Shown here: positions 30,808 through 39,226 of the stretch, piece by piece
Layout: every line of letters starts with the position of its first letter
Position numbering within the stretch: position 1 is the stretch's first letter
NCBI RefSeq assembly: GCF_001589285.1
Contig: NZ_JEMA01000383.1
Coordinates: 1-39,226, forward strand
DNA length: 39,226 bases
Direction of reading: 5' to 3'
DNA from: Sorangium cellulosum
Lineage (GTDB): Bacteria; Myxococcota_A; Polyangia; Polyangiales; Polyangiaceae
Translations under genes and position numbers: made by a program
Notes under the pieces: generated by a model
What the model saw: the letters and a program-made list of their open reading frames with translations, nothing else
Database searches by the model: none
What the model was told of the DNA's origin: nothing

Positions 30808-32292
30808 TCACGCTTGCTCTCGCCTCCACGGCGGCGCCGTGAGCCGCCGCCTCCCTCCGTCGGTCGTCGCGACGCCCGGCGCGTCGAGGCCCTGGCGGTC
30901 CCAGAGCTGGCACGTCACGGGCCGGTGGCGCTGATCGAGCGCCTCACAGTAGTTCGAGTAGATGCACCGGCGGACCTCGCCGCCGCGGCCGAGGCGCAGC
31001 TTCAGGAACCAGTCGGGATCGGCCAGCGTCTGCCGCGCGGCGCCGATCAGGTCGGCGTCGCCGCGCGCGAGGATCGCCTCGGCCTGCGCGAACGTGCAGA
31101 TCCCGCCCGCCACCACGACCGGCGTCTCGAGGCCGGCCTCGCGCACGGCGCGCCGGATCTGCGCCTGCTTCGGGATCTGGCGCCCGAACGGCCCCGCCGC
31201 GTCCGAGAGCGCCGTCGGCATGCACTCGTACCCGCTCGGGCCCGTGTAGGGGTACGCCGCCTCGCCGACCTTGGGCTGCTTCGCGTCCTCGAACTTGCCG
31301 CCCGTCGAGAGCGAGAGGAAATCCATGCCGGCGCGCGCGAAGGCGAGCGCGAAGAACGCCGCGTCGTCGACCCGGTTGCCCCCCGCGATGACGTCGTCGC
31401 AGAGGAAGCGGCAGCCCACCGTGAAGCGGGGCGACACAGCGGCGCGCACGGCCGCGTAGACCTCGAGCGGCAGGCGCGCGCGGCGCTCGCGGTCGCCGCC
31501 GTAGCCGTCCGGCCGGGTGTTCAGCGCGGAGAGGAACGACGCCATGGTGTAGGCGTGCGCGTAGTGGAGCTCGACGCCGTCGAAGCCCGCCTCGCGCGCC
31601 CGCGCTGCGGCGGCGGCGAACAGGCCGGGCAGCGCGCGCGGCAGGTCGCGGATGTGGGGGAGCGCGACGTCGGTGACGCGCTCGCGCTCGCCGAAGCGCA
31701 GCGCCTCGAGCTCGCGCGGCGCGAGCACGGCCGACAGCCGCTCGTCGTCGAGCGCGACGAGCCGCTCGCGCACCTCGACCTCGGGCGCGCCGAGGAGCCC
31801 CGGCTCCCCGAGCGCCTCGGAGAGCGCGCGCCTGTGCGCGCCGGTGATCGCCAGAAACTCCCGGAGGAACCGGTCCCGCGGCGGGCGCCTGCGGATGCGC
31901 AGGAAGTCGATGAGCTGGAGGAACACGCGCGTCCGGCCGCCGCTCCGGGCGCGGACCGTCCGGACGAGCTCGCGGAGCCCCGGGATGAACCGGTCGTGGC
32001 CGGCGCGGAGCAGCGGCCCGCTCGGCACGTCGCGGATGCCGGTCGCCTCGACGACGAGCGCGCCGGGCTGGCCGTCGGCGAAGCGGCCGTACCAGTCGAG
32101 GACGTCCTGCGTGACGAGCCCGTCGTCCGTCGCGCGCCACGGGACCATCGCCGGCACCCACGAGCGCTCGGCGAGCTCGAGGCCGGAGGCGAGGCGGAGC
32201 GGCGAGAAGAGGCGCGCGCGCGCCGCCTCGCCCGCTGTCGGGGGCGCGTCGGGGGGCGGCGCGTGGCGGATCCGCTCCGGGGGCTTCCACAT
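30808..32292 (-). CDS. OYE-type NADH:flavin oxidoreductase
   Basis: 494-aa FMN TIM-barrel enzyme of the Old Yellow Enzyme / 2,4-dienoyl-CoA reductase group. Seen: LFSPLRLASGLELAERSWVP at the start of the barrel, AGFDGVELHYAHAYTMASFL, SALNTRPDGYGGDRERRARL, VVVAGGICTFAQAEAILARG and DADLIGAARQTLADPDWFLK. It stops shortly after the barrel, without the FAD/NAD domains of full dienoyl-CoA reductases (about 650 aa). The tail CIYSNYC then VTCQLWD corresponds to the [4Fe-4S] ligand region CxxCxxxC...C, but one Cys is Ser and spacing is shortened, so a normal cluster is doubtful. It probably reduces an unsaturated ring or enoyl-CoA intermediate made in the operon. It lies between the acyl-CoA dehydrogenase (2-bp gap) and the ligase (2-bp gap). 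Confidence 0.85.
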   Translation of the reverse strand: MWKPPERIRHAPPPDAPPTAGEAARARLFSPLRLASGLELAERSWVPAMVPWRATDDGLVTQDVLDWYGRFADGQPGALVVEATGIRDVPSGPLLRAGHDRFIPGLRELVRTVRARSGGRTRVFLQLIDFLRIRRRPPRDRFLREFLAITGAHRRALSEALGEPGLLGAPEVEVRERLVALDDERLSAVLAPRELEALRFGERERVTDVALPHIRDLPRALPGLFAAAAARAREAGFDGVELHYAHAYTMASFLSALNTRPDGYGGDRERRARLPLEVYAAVRAAVSPRFTVGCRFLCDDVIAGGNRVDDAAFFALAFARAGMDFLSLSTGGKFEDAKQPKVGEAAYPYTGPSGYECMPTALSDAAGPFGRQIPKQAQIRRAVREAGLETPVVVAGGICTFAQAEAILARGDADLIGAARQTLADPDWFLKLRLGRGGEVRRCIYSNYCEALDQRHRPVTCQLWDRQGLDAPGVATTDGGRRRLTAPPWRREQA

Positions 32293-32294
32293 CG

Positions 32295-33568
<1,274 letters not shown>

Positions 33569-33572
<4 letters not shown>

Positions 33573-34453
33573 GAGCGGGGCGTCAACGGGCCGGTGGACC
33601 GCGGGGTGGGGGGCGCGTCGGCCCCGGCGGCGGGCGGCGCCGCGGCGTCGCCCAGGTCGGCGCCCTCGAAGCGCGGCGGGCGCTTCGCCTTGCTCGCCTC
33701 GTAGGCCTCGCGGAAGTCGGGGTGCGCCATGCAGAGCGCCTGCGCCTGCGCCTCGGCCTCGATCGCGGCGGAGAGCGGCATCGTGCGCTCGCTCTCCAGC
33801 ATCTGCTTGGTGATGGCGTGCGCGAACGCCGGCCCGCGCGCGAGGCGCTCGGCCCACCCGCGCGCGGCCTCCAGCGCCTCGCTGTCGGGCACGACGCGGT
33901 TCACGAGGCCGATGCGGAGCGCCTCGTCGGCGCCGACGAGATCGCCGAAGAAGAGCAGCTCGGCGGCGCGCCCGTGGCCGACGATGCGCGGCAGGAGGTA
34001 CGACGCCCCCATGTCCGCGCCGGACAGGCCGACCTTCGGGAAGATGAACCCGAAGCGGGCGCTCGCCGCGGCGATGCGCAGGTCGCAGGCGGCGGCGATC
34101 ACCGCGCCGGCGCCGACGGCGACGCCGTTGACGGCCGCGACGACCGGGCGCCGCAGCTCGCAGATGCTCTGGATCAGCGCGCCGGTGACGCGGGTGAACT
34201 CGAGCAGCCCCCGCGCGTCGCGCGAGAACAGCTCGGCGATGATCCCCTCGACGTCGCCCCCCGAGCAGAAGCCGCGCCCCTGGCCGGTGAGCACGACCGC
34301 GCGCGCGGCCGAGCGCTCGAGCGAGCGGAAGGTGGCGGTGAGCTCACCGTAGACCTCGAAGGTGAGGGAGTTCAGCCGGTCGGGGCGGCTCAGCGTGATC
34401 TCCGCGACGCCGCGGCTTATCTCGAGCTGGAACGAGCGGGGGCTGAGGGTCAT
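33569..34453 (-). CDS. Enoyl-CoA hydratase/isomerase family protein
   Basis: 294-aa crotonase-fold enzyme. Seen: VAEITLSRPDRLNSLTFEVY, oxyanion-hole segments GRGFCSGGDVEGI (about 60-72) and AAVNGVAVGAGAVIAAACDL, then RFGFIFPKVGLSGADMGASY. The position that is a catalytic Glu in classical hydratases appears to be a different residue in PKVGLSGADMG, so the reaction (hydration, ring hydrolysis, isomerisation) is open. The C-terminus carries a 30-residue Ala/Pro-rich extension. ATG 34453 lies 65 nt after the MarR stop. Its stop overlaps the next start. It acts between the acyl-CoA dehydrogenase and the SDR of the same operon in a beta-oxidation-like sequence. Confidence 0.9.
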
Positions 34454-34517
34454 GGGGCCTCACGGTTCGGTGCGGTGCTGGTTCGATCGACGCGCCTCGG
34501 GGGCGCGTCGCGCGCGG

Positions 34518-35096
34518 TCAGGGCTTGGTCCGCGTGCGCCGCGGCGGGCTCCGCGCGCCGCGCTCCGCGTGGGCGCGGGCGCTGCCGGGGCGGGACGGGG
34601 CCGGCATGTCCGGCTCGCGCAGCGTGGTGCGCAGCTTGTCGAGCAGCCGCGTCAGGGTGGAGATCTCGGCCTGGCTGAGCCCGGAGAACACCCTCGCGAC
34701 GCGCGCGGCGTGGCGCCGCTCGGCGTCGCGGAACGCGCGCTGGCCCTTCGCGGTCAGGTGGACCCGCCACGCGCGGCGGTCGCTCGGGTCGGCGCGCCGC
34801 TCGACCATGCCGTCGCGCGCGGCGCGGTCGACGAGCCCGGTGAGGTTGCCCGCCGTGACGAGCATGCTGCGGGAGAGCGACGCGAGCGTCTGCCCGTCGC
34901 TGCGCACGAGGTTCGCCAGCAGGTCGAAGCGCGGGAGGGTCATCTCGTGCTCCAGGTCCTCGCGGATCGCGGCGAGCGCGCGCTTGTGGACCGCGAGGAT
35001 GCGCACCCAGGCGCGGACGGCCGCCTGATCGCCGCGCGCGCTCTCGGGGGAGGGGGCCACGGCGAGCGGCCGCCGCGCCGGCGCCCCGCGCCTCAC
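34518..35096 (-). CDS. MarR family transcriptional regulator
   Basis: 192-aa winged-helix repressor. Residues ~20-160 give the MarR domain: LPRFDLLANLVRSDGQTLAS, LSRSMLVTAGNLTGLVDRAA (recognition region), DGMVERRADPSDRRAWRVHL (wing) and LTAKGQRAF. The tail is Arg/Pro-rich. GTG 35096 overlaps the TGA of the RidA gene (GTGA), with GAGG 8 nt upstream; a long upstream frame reading through RidA is not the gene. As the third cistron of the catabolic operon it probably controls the operon and itself. The likely site is the 14-bp AT palindrome at 36336-36349 ahead of the first gene. MarR proteins of aromatic pathways such as BadR and CouR respond to aryl-CoA esters; a CoA-thioester inducer here is inference. 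Confidence 0.88.
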   Translation of the reverse strand: MRRGAPARRPLAVAPSPESARGDQAAVRAWVRILAVHKRALAAIREDLEHEMTLPRFDLLANLVRSDGQTLASLSRSMLVTAGNLTGLVDRAARDGMVERRADPSDRRAWRVHLTAKGQRAFRDAERRHAARVARVFSGLSQAEISTLTRLLDKLRTTLREPDMPAPSRPGSARAHAERGARSPPRRTRTKP

Positions 35097-35563
35097 GGGG
35101 CGCCCTCGTCCACGCCGGGCGCCTGCGCGTCCCCGGGCGCCGCCGCGACCCCGCCGGCCGCGTCGAGCGCCGCGACGGCCTCGATCTCGACGAGCGCGCG
35201 CGGCTCGAGGAGCCCCGCGACACCGACGAGGGCCATCGCCGGGAAGCGCTTGCCGAACCGCGCGCGCCACGCGGCGCCGATCGCGCGGCGCGCGCCCCGG
35301 TACGCCTCGAGGTCGGTCACGTAGACCGTCATCCGCGCGACGTCGCCCGGCCCGCCGCCCGCGGCCGCGACGACGGCGAGCACGTTGTCGAGCGCCTGCG
35401 CGAACTGCTCGACCAGATCGTCGCTCCGGATCTGCCCCGACGCGGCGTCCCACCCGATCTGCCCCGCGACGTGCAGCGTCCTGCCGCGCGTCACGACGCC
35501 GTTCGCGTAGCCGCTCGGCGCCGCCCACCCGGCGGGCTGGACGATCTCGAGGCCGCCGCTCAC
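35093..35563 (-). CDS. RidA family protein (YjgF/YER057c/UK114)
   Basis: 156-aa member of the RidA family, a trimeric enzyme group that hydrolyses reactive enamine or imine intermediates to keto acids and ammonia. Seen: YANGVVTRGRTLHVAGQIGW (about 19-38), QFAQALDNVLAVVAAAGGGP, DVARMTVYVTDLEAYRGARR, AIGAAWRARFGKRFPAMALV and PRALVEIEAVAALDA, all in family order. The C-terminus has a ~20-residue Ala/Gly/Pro extension. GTG 35563 overlaps the TGA of the SDR gene and its own TGA overlaps the GTG of the MarR gene, so the three are translationally linked. In 2-aminobenzoyl-CoA-type clusters RidA-like genes are thought to handle the amino group. Its presence hints at a nitrogen-bearing substrate. Confidence 0.9.
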   Translation of the reverse strand: MSGGLEIVQPAGWAAPSGYANGVVTRGRTLHVAGQIGWDAASGQIRSDDLVEQFAQALDNVLAVVAAAGGGPGDVARMTVYVTDLEAYRGARRAIGAAWRARFGKRFPAMALVGVAGLLEPRALVEIEAVAALDAAGGVAAAPGDAQAPGVDEGAP

Positions 35564-36321
35564 CGCATCACCGCCCCGCCGTCGACCGAGATGGCCTGGC
35601 CGTGGATGCTGCGCGCCTCGTCGCTGCAGAGCATCGACACGACGAGCGCGACCTCCTCGGGCTCGACCATGCGGCCCTGGGGCGACATCGCCTCGAGCGA
35701 GCGCCGCGCCGCGTCCTCGCCCCGCCCCGTCTTCTCGGCGATGCGCGCGATCGCCTCGTCGGCCATGCGCGTGTTCACCCACCCGGGGCAGACGCAGTTG
35801 ATTGTCACCGGCGTCCGGGCGATCTCCAGCGCGATCGTCCGGGTCATCCCGATCATGGCGTGCTTCGACGCGCAGTACGCGATCGAGTAGGCGAACCCGA
35901 TGAGCCCCGCGGTGGAGGCGACGTTGACAACGCGCCCGAACCCGCGCGCGATCATCTTCGGGACGAGGGCGCGGCACAGCACGAAGGGGCCGGTCGCGTT
36001 GACCGCGAACATGCGGTCCCACATCGCGTCCGTGGTCCTGTCGAACGGCGCGCTCTCGGCCGCGCCCGCGTTGTTGACGAGCACGTCGATGGGCCCGATC
36101 TGGCCCTCGAGCGCGGCGAGCGCCGCCAGCGCGCCCTCGCGATCGCCCACGTCGAGCCGGACGGCGACGCCGCCGACGGCCGCCGCGGTCTCGTCGATCT
36201 CGGCCTGCGTGCGGCCGGCGACGGCGACGCGCGCGCCGTCACGCGCGAGCCGCTCGGCGATCGCGCGGCCTACGCCGCGACCTCCGCCCGTGACGAGCGC
36301 GAGCTTTCCTTCCAGCGACAT
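35560..36321 (-). CDS. SDR family 3-hydroxyacyl/ketone dehydrogenase
   Basis: 253-aa classical short-chain dehydrogenase. Cofactor motif TGGGRGVG (11-18), NNAG (83-86), active site Ser136, Tyr149 and Lys153 (YCASK), and the PGWVNTRM segment after them. Closest in style to 3-hydroxyacyl-CoA or 3-oxoacyl reductases; in the operon it could oxidise the hydroxyacyl-CoA made by the hydratase. ATG 36321 (MSLEGKL) has AGGTG 8 nt upstream; a GTG at 36330 is the alternative. It is the first cistron, and its start lies 14 nt from an AT-rich palindrome, so regulation of the whole operon probably acts here. Its TGA overlaps the RidA GTG. Confidence 0.92.
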   Translation of the reverse strand: MSLEGKLALVTGGGRGVGRAIAERLARDGARVAVAGRTQAEIDETAAAVGGVAVRLDVGDREGALAALAALEGQIGPIDVLVNNAGAAESAPFDRTTDAMWDRMFAVNATGPFVLCRALVPKMIARGFGRVVNVASTAGLIGFAYSIAYCASKHAMIGMTRTIALEIARTPVTINCVCPGWVNTRMADEAIARIAEKTGRGEDAARRSLEAMSPQGRMVEPEEVALVVSMLCSDEARSIHGQAISVDGGAVMR

Positions 36322-36335
36322 GCGGAGCACCTAAA

Positions 36336-36349
36336 TCATATATATATGA
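36336..36349. promoter_or_regulatory. 14-bp perfect AT palindrome, candidate MarR operator
   Basis: TCATATATATATGA lies 14-28 nt upstream of the first gene of the operon, in surroundings that are almost all G+C. On the minus strand it contains TATGAT (36340-36335), a good -10 that would put the transcript start about 7 nt before ATG 36321. A repressor bound here would block the polymerase. MarR proteins bind 14-20 bp AT-rich palindromes, and a MarR gene is the third cistron. Confidence 0.6.
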
Positions 36350-36512
36350 AGCACACGCCGAAGTCACCCCTCGACGACGCCCGGCGCGGCGTCCGCCCGG
36401 CGACCGGACGCGCTCGGCCGTCCTGCGCGGAGCGCCGCGTCGCGCCTGTCCGGCCGCTCCGGCGCGCGCGTACCCTGTCGATCTCGGCGAGCGCGTGCGC
36501 CACCATCTCGCG

Positions 36513-38522
36513 ATGCGTTCCTCCTTCGCCGCGCGGATGGCCGCGGCATCGTCGCTCGTCGCGGGGCTCGGCTGCGGCGACGCGGGGCCGGGCGTCGCGT
36601 CGATCTGGGTCTCGCCTGCGCAGGGCGAGCTCCGCGGAGAGCGGTTCTTCGACGCGCCGTGGCCGAGCGATCTGCGCCGCGAGGGCGGCGCGGTGCGGCT
36701 CGACGGCTACCACAACCCGCGGCGGCTCAGGATCCTCGACGAGTACGTCCGCGAGATGGACGCTGTCCTCGACGGCTTCTCCCCGTCGGCGGCGGGGTTC
36801 CTGCGCTTCGCGGGGCCGATCGACGTCGCCTCGCTCCCGTCGACGCCGGCGCTCGCCGTGAGCCCGCTCGGGGCGGTGCAGCTCATCGACGTCGACCCGG
36901 GCTCGCCGGCGCGCGGCGAGCGGCGCCCCATCTCGGTCCACTTCCGCCGCGAGCCGGGCGTGTACTGGCCCGCGAACACCCTCGCCTTCATGCCCGTGAT
37001 GGGCTTCCCGCTGCGGCCGCGGACCCGGTACGCGCTCGTTGTCACGGACGCGCTGCGCGCCGAGGGCGGCGGCCCCGTCGAGGCGGGCCCGGCGCTGCGC
37101 CAGGCGCTCGGGATCGACCCGGCCGGCGCCGAGGTGGAGGTCGCCCGGGAGGCGCTCGCTCCGGCGGTGGACGAGATCGAGGCCGCGGGCGTGGACCGGG
37201 GGCGCATCGTCCACCTCGCGGTGTTCACCACGTCCGACCCGACAGCGGAGCTCTTCGCGCTGCGCGATCACCTGCGCGCGAACGTCCCGCCCCCCGAGGC
37301 GCGGCCGGCGCTCTGGCGGCTCGTGAACCACCAGCGGACGTGGGACGAGTACGCCGGCGTCTACGGGCCCTCGCCGAGCTACCAGGTGGGCCGGGCGCCG
37401 TACGCGAGCCACGCGGACGGCGGCGGCTTCGCGACCAAGAACGGCGAGCCGGTGATCTCCGGCTACTTCGACCTGCGCTTCTCGATCACGGTCCCGTCCG
37501 CGAGCCGCTGCCCCATGCCCGAGGCCGGCTACCCGGTCGTGCTCTACGCCCACGGGACCGGCGGCGATTACCGGTCCTACGTCCGCAGCCACACAGGCCT
37601 GCAGCTCGCGCAGCGGTGCCTCGCGGTCATGGGCGTCGATCAGATCTTCCACGGCGCGCGCCCGGAGGCGCCGCTGGATGCGGCGCAGACCGGGGTCCTG
37701 TTCTACAACGTGCAGAACGTGGTCGCGGCGCGGACGAACGCGCGCCAGTCGGCGCTCGACGAGGTGCAGCGGGCGCGCCTCTTCACCGAGTCGCGCATGA
37801 CGGTGCCCGCCGGCGTCTCCAGCACCGGGGAGGAGATCCGGTTCGATCCGTCGAAGATCGTGTTCTTCGGGCACTCCCAGGGCGGGCTCAACGGCCCGCT
37901 CTACCTCGCGGCGGACGACTCGGCGAGGGGCGGCGTGCTCTCCGGGGCGTCGGCCGTCATGTCGGTCACGCTGCTCGAGAAGACGAACCCGCCGCCGAGC
38001 ATCGCGGCGCTGGTCAAGTCGGTCTTCCTCGGGCTGATGGACGGGGAAGACGCCGAGGTGAACGAGTTCCACCCGGCGATCTCGCTCGCGCAGTCGATCG
38101 TCGACGTGGTCGATCCGATCCACTACGCTGCGCGCCTGTTCGTCGCGCCCCGCGACGGCTTTGCGCCGAAGAGCATCTACATGACCGAGGGAATCAACCC
38201 GGATGGCAGCGGCGACTCCTACGCGCCGCCGCGCGGCATCGAGATGCACGCGCTGGCGATGGGCTTGCCGCTTCAATCGCCCGCGCAGCGCCCGATCCGG
38301 GAGTACGGCTTCGGCGGCCCTCGGCCGGTCGAGGTGCCGCCCGGGGGGCTCGCGGGCAACCTCGCCGGCGGCCGCGCCTCCGGCGTGCTCGCGCAGTGGC
38401 CGATCGCCGAGGGGAGCGACGGTCACTTCGTTGTCTTCGACGTGCCCGCGGCGGCCGCCCAGGCCCACGGGTTCCTCGAGAGCCTCGCGGCCGCGCCCTG
38501 CGGGCGGGTGCCGGCGCCATGA
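36513..38522 (+). CDS. Lipoprotein alpha/beta hydrolase (lipase/esterase-like)
   Basis: 669-aa exported lipoprotein. MRSSFAARMAAASSLVAGLGC gives lipobox AGLGC (Cys21); GTG 36495 is a possible earlier start. The N-terminal ~300 residues (LRGERFFDAPWPSDLRREGG, YALVVTDALRAEGG) are beta-rich and resemble an Ig-like or bacterial lipase N-domain. The hydrolase core follows: YPVVLYAHGTGGDYRSYVRS (HG oxyanion region), KIVFFGHSQGGLNGPLYLAA with nucleophile Ser455 in GHSQG, and GSDGHFVVFD with probable catalytic His638. It is divergent from the CoA operon, 191 bp away, and ends overlapping the next gene by ATGA. Substrate unknown; an extracellular ester or polyester is likely. Catalytic Asp not assigned. 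Confidence 0.85.
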   Translation: MRSSFAARMAAASSLVAGLGCGDAGPGVASIWVSPAQGELRGERFFDAPWPSDLRREGGAVRLDGYHNPRRLRILDEYVREMDAVLDGFSPSAAGFLRFAGPIDVASLPSTPALAVSPLGAVQLIDVDPGSPARGERRPISVHFRREPGVYWPANTLAFMPVMGFPLRPRTRYALVVTDALRAEGGGPVEAGPALRQALGIDPAGAEVEVAREALAPAVDEIEAAGVDRGRIVHLAVFTTSDPTAELFALRDHLRANVPPPEARPALWRLVNHQRTWDEYAGVYGPSPSYQVGRAPYASHADGGGFATKNGEPVISGYFDLRFSITVPSASRCPMPEAGYPVVLYAHGTGGDYRSYVRSHTGLQLAQRCLAVMGVDQIFHGARPEAPLDAAQTGVLFYNVQNVVAARTNARQSALDEVQRARLFTESRMTVPAGVSSTGEEIRFDPSKIVFFGHSQGGLNGPLYLAADDSARGGVLSGASAVMSVTLLEKTNPPPSIAALVKSVFLGLMDGEDAEVNEFHPAISLAQSIVDVVDPIHYAARLFVAPRDGFAPKSIYMTEGINPDGSGDSYAPPRGIEMHALAMGLPLQSPAQRPIREYGFGGPRPVEVPPGGLAGNLAGGRASGVLAQWPIAEGSDGHFVVFDVPAAAAQAHGFLESLAAAPCGRVPAP

Positions 38523-39226
38523 GCGCGGGGGGCGATCTCGCGTCGCGCGTGGCGGCGCTGCTCGCGCGCGACGGCGTGGAGGCGCGGCCCGCGTCGACGG
38601 GCGCGGGCGCGTGGCCTCCGGGGCTCGTCGAGCCGCCGGACGTCGCGGCGCTCTACGCGGCGGCGGACGGCCTCGCGCTCCCGGACGGCACGCTGATCCT
38701 GCCGCGCGGCGACGTCGCGCGGGCGACGGCGTGGCTCGTGGAGGAGCGCTCGCTCGACTGGGCGCACGACCTCGTGATCGTCGGCGAGCGGGAGGATCTC
38801 GTGATCGTGCTCGATCTCGACGTCGCGGCCGAGCGCGCCGGGGGCGGCGTGCTGGAGGTGCCGACCGACGGGCTCGCCTCGTTCCAGCGCGTCGCGCGCA
38901 CGGTGGTCGGCTACCTGGAGCGGCGCCTCGGCGTCGCGGGGGCCGAGCCCGCGTCGCCCGAGGTGCGGGCGCGCGAGGCGGCGGCGCGCCGCGATCTCCC
39001 GGCGCTCGCCGAGGCGCTCGCGGAGGCGATGTACCCGGGCGCGGAGCGGCAGACGGCGCACGCGGCGCTCACGCTGGGCGCGCTGCTGTCGGAGCGCGGG
39101 GACGAGGGGGCGATCGACGCCTTCGCGCGCTCGGTCGAGGCGCGGGTCGCTGCCGCGCCGCGGGGGGCGGCGGGGCCGGAGCGCCTCGCGGCGTGGCGCG
39201 CGTGCGAGATCGCGGCGCGGGAGGCG
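38519..39226 (+). CDS. SUKH (SMI1/KNR4)-like protein, 3' end outside window
   Basis: Partial gene, 236 codons visible, open at the right edge. ATG 38519 overlaps the TGA of the hydrolase gene (ATGA). Residues ~30-140 resemble a SUKH/SMI1-KNR4 domain: VEPPDVAALYAAADGLALPD, GTLILPRGDVARATAWL, WAHDLVIVGEREDLVIVLDL and LASFQRVARTVVGYLERRLG. The following part (~150-236) is Ala/Arg-rich helical and looks like tetratricopeptide-type repeats (AEAMYPGAERQTAHAALTLG). SUKH domains are best known as immunity proteins of polymorphic toxins but also serve other roles; the link to the lipase upstream is unexplained. Coding is supported by third-position GC and the overlap. Confidence 0.65.
   Translation, partial: MSAGGDLASRVAALLARDGVEARPASTGAGAWPPGLVEPPDVAALYAAADGLALPDGTLILPRGDVARATAWLVEERSLDWAHDLVIVGEREDLVIVLDLDVAAERAGGGVLEVPTDGLASFQRVARTVVGYLERRLGVAGAEPASPEVRAREAAARRDLPALAEALAEAMYPGAERQTAHAALTLGALLSERGDEGAIDAFARSVEARVAAAPRGAAGPERLAAWRACEIAAREA

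Noticed and set aside
35093..36022. Extended RidA frame into the SDR gene
   Set aside because: The extension is an out-of-frame shadow of the SDR; GTG 35563 with GTGA overlap fits better.

Overview
The window comes from a very GC-rich genome whose gene content points to a myxobacterium, most likely a Sorangium/Polyangium-type member. The signs are Gly/Ala- or Ser/Thr-rich linkers in lipoproteins, pentapeptide-repeat proteins, frequent GTG starts and large secreted proteins of unusual architecture. The assignment is inferred from style and content. I see no rRNA, tRNA, CRISPR array or insertion sequence.

Layout. (1) 34-5905: a CotH-like lipoprotein, a divergent AraC regulator / NAD-dependent epimerase pair with a 19-bp tandem repeat between them, an NTF2/SnoaL-like lipoprotein, and a membrane protein with a proline-rich cytoplasmic tail and a six-Cys external domain. 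(2) 6108-14514, all on the minus strand: a type VI secretion-style cargo cassette. In transcription order it holds two tandem paralogous beta-rich proteins, a DUF2169 chaperone-like protein fused to pentapeptide repeats, a second pentapeptide protein, a DUF3540 protein, and a PAAR-like (DUF4150) domain fused to an S41 serine peptidase. A DUF4419 protein lies just upstream (14663-15784). No T6SS core gene and no full-length VgrG is present. (3) 16163-19733: Bax-inhibitor-1-like membrane protein, a histidine-free cupredoxin-like lipoprotein, a small unknown protein, then a solitary ribosomal protein L3 gene behind a leader with three perfect hairpins, followed by rlmE. (4) 19897-27749: glutaryl-CoA dehydrogenase, an L,D-transpeptidase lipoprotein, and two paralogous lipoproteins (DNRLRE-like plus FGE-sulfatase fold), each behind the same duplicated promoter. 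(5) 28299-36321, minus strand: an eight-gene CoA-dependent catabolic operon (SDR, RidA, MarR, enoyl-CoA hydratase, acyl-CoA dehydrogenase, OYE-type flavin oxidoreductase, benzoate-CoA ligase family, creatininase family), with a 14-bp perfect AT palindrome just upstream of its first gene. (6) 36513-39226: a lipase-like lipoprotein and a SUKH-like gene cut by the window end.

How the genes work together. The cassette in (2) looks like a self-contained effector-loading module: the PAAR-like tip carries the protease, DUF2169 is the probable loading chaperone, and the DUF3540 and paralogous beta proteins could form a spike extension. The operon in (5) resembles 2-aminobenzoyl-CoA-type aerobic degradation clusters but lacks the usual flavin monooxygenase. 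RidA suggests an imine or enamine intermediate, hence a nitrogen-containing substrate. The most novel candidates are the PAAR-like/S41 fusion cassette, the structured L3 leader, the duplicated promoter/operator of the FGE-fold lipoproteins, and the AT palindrome of the CoA operon.
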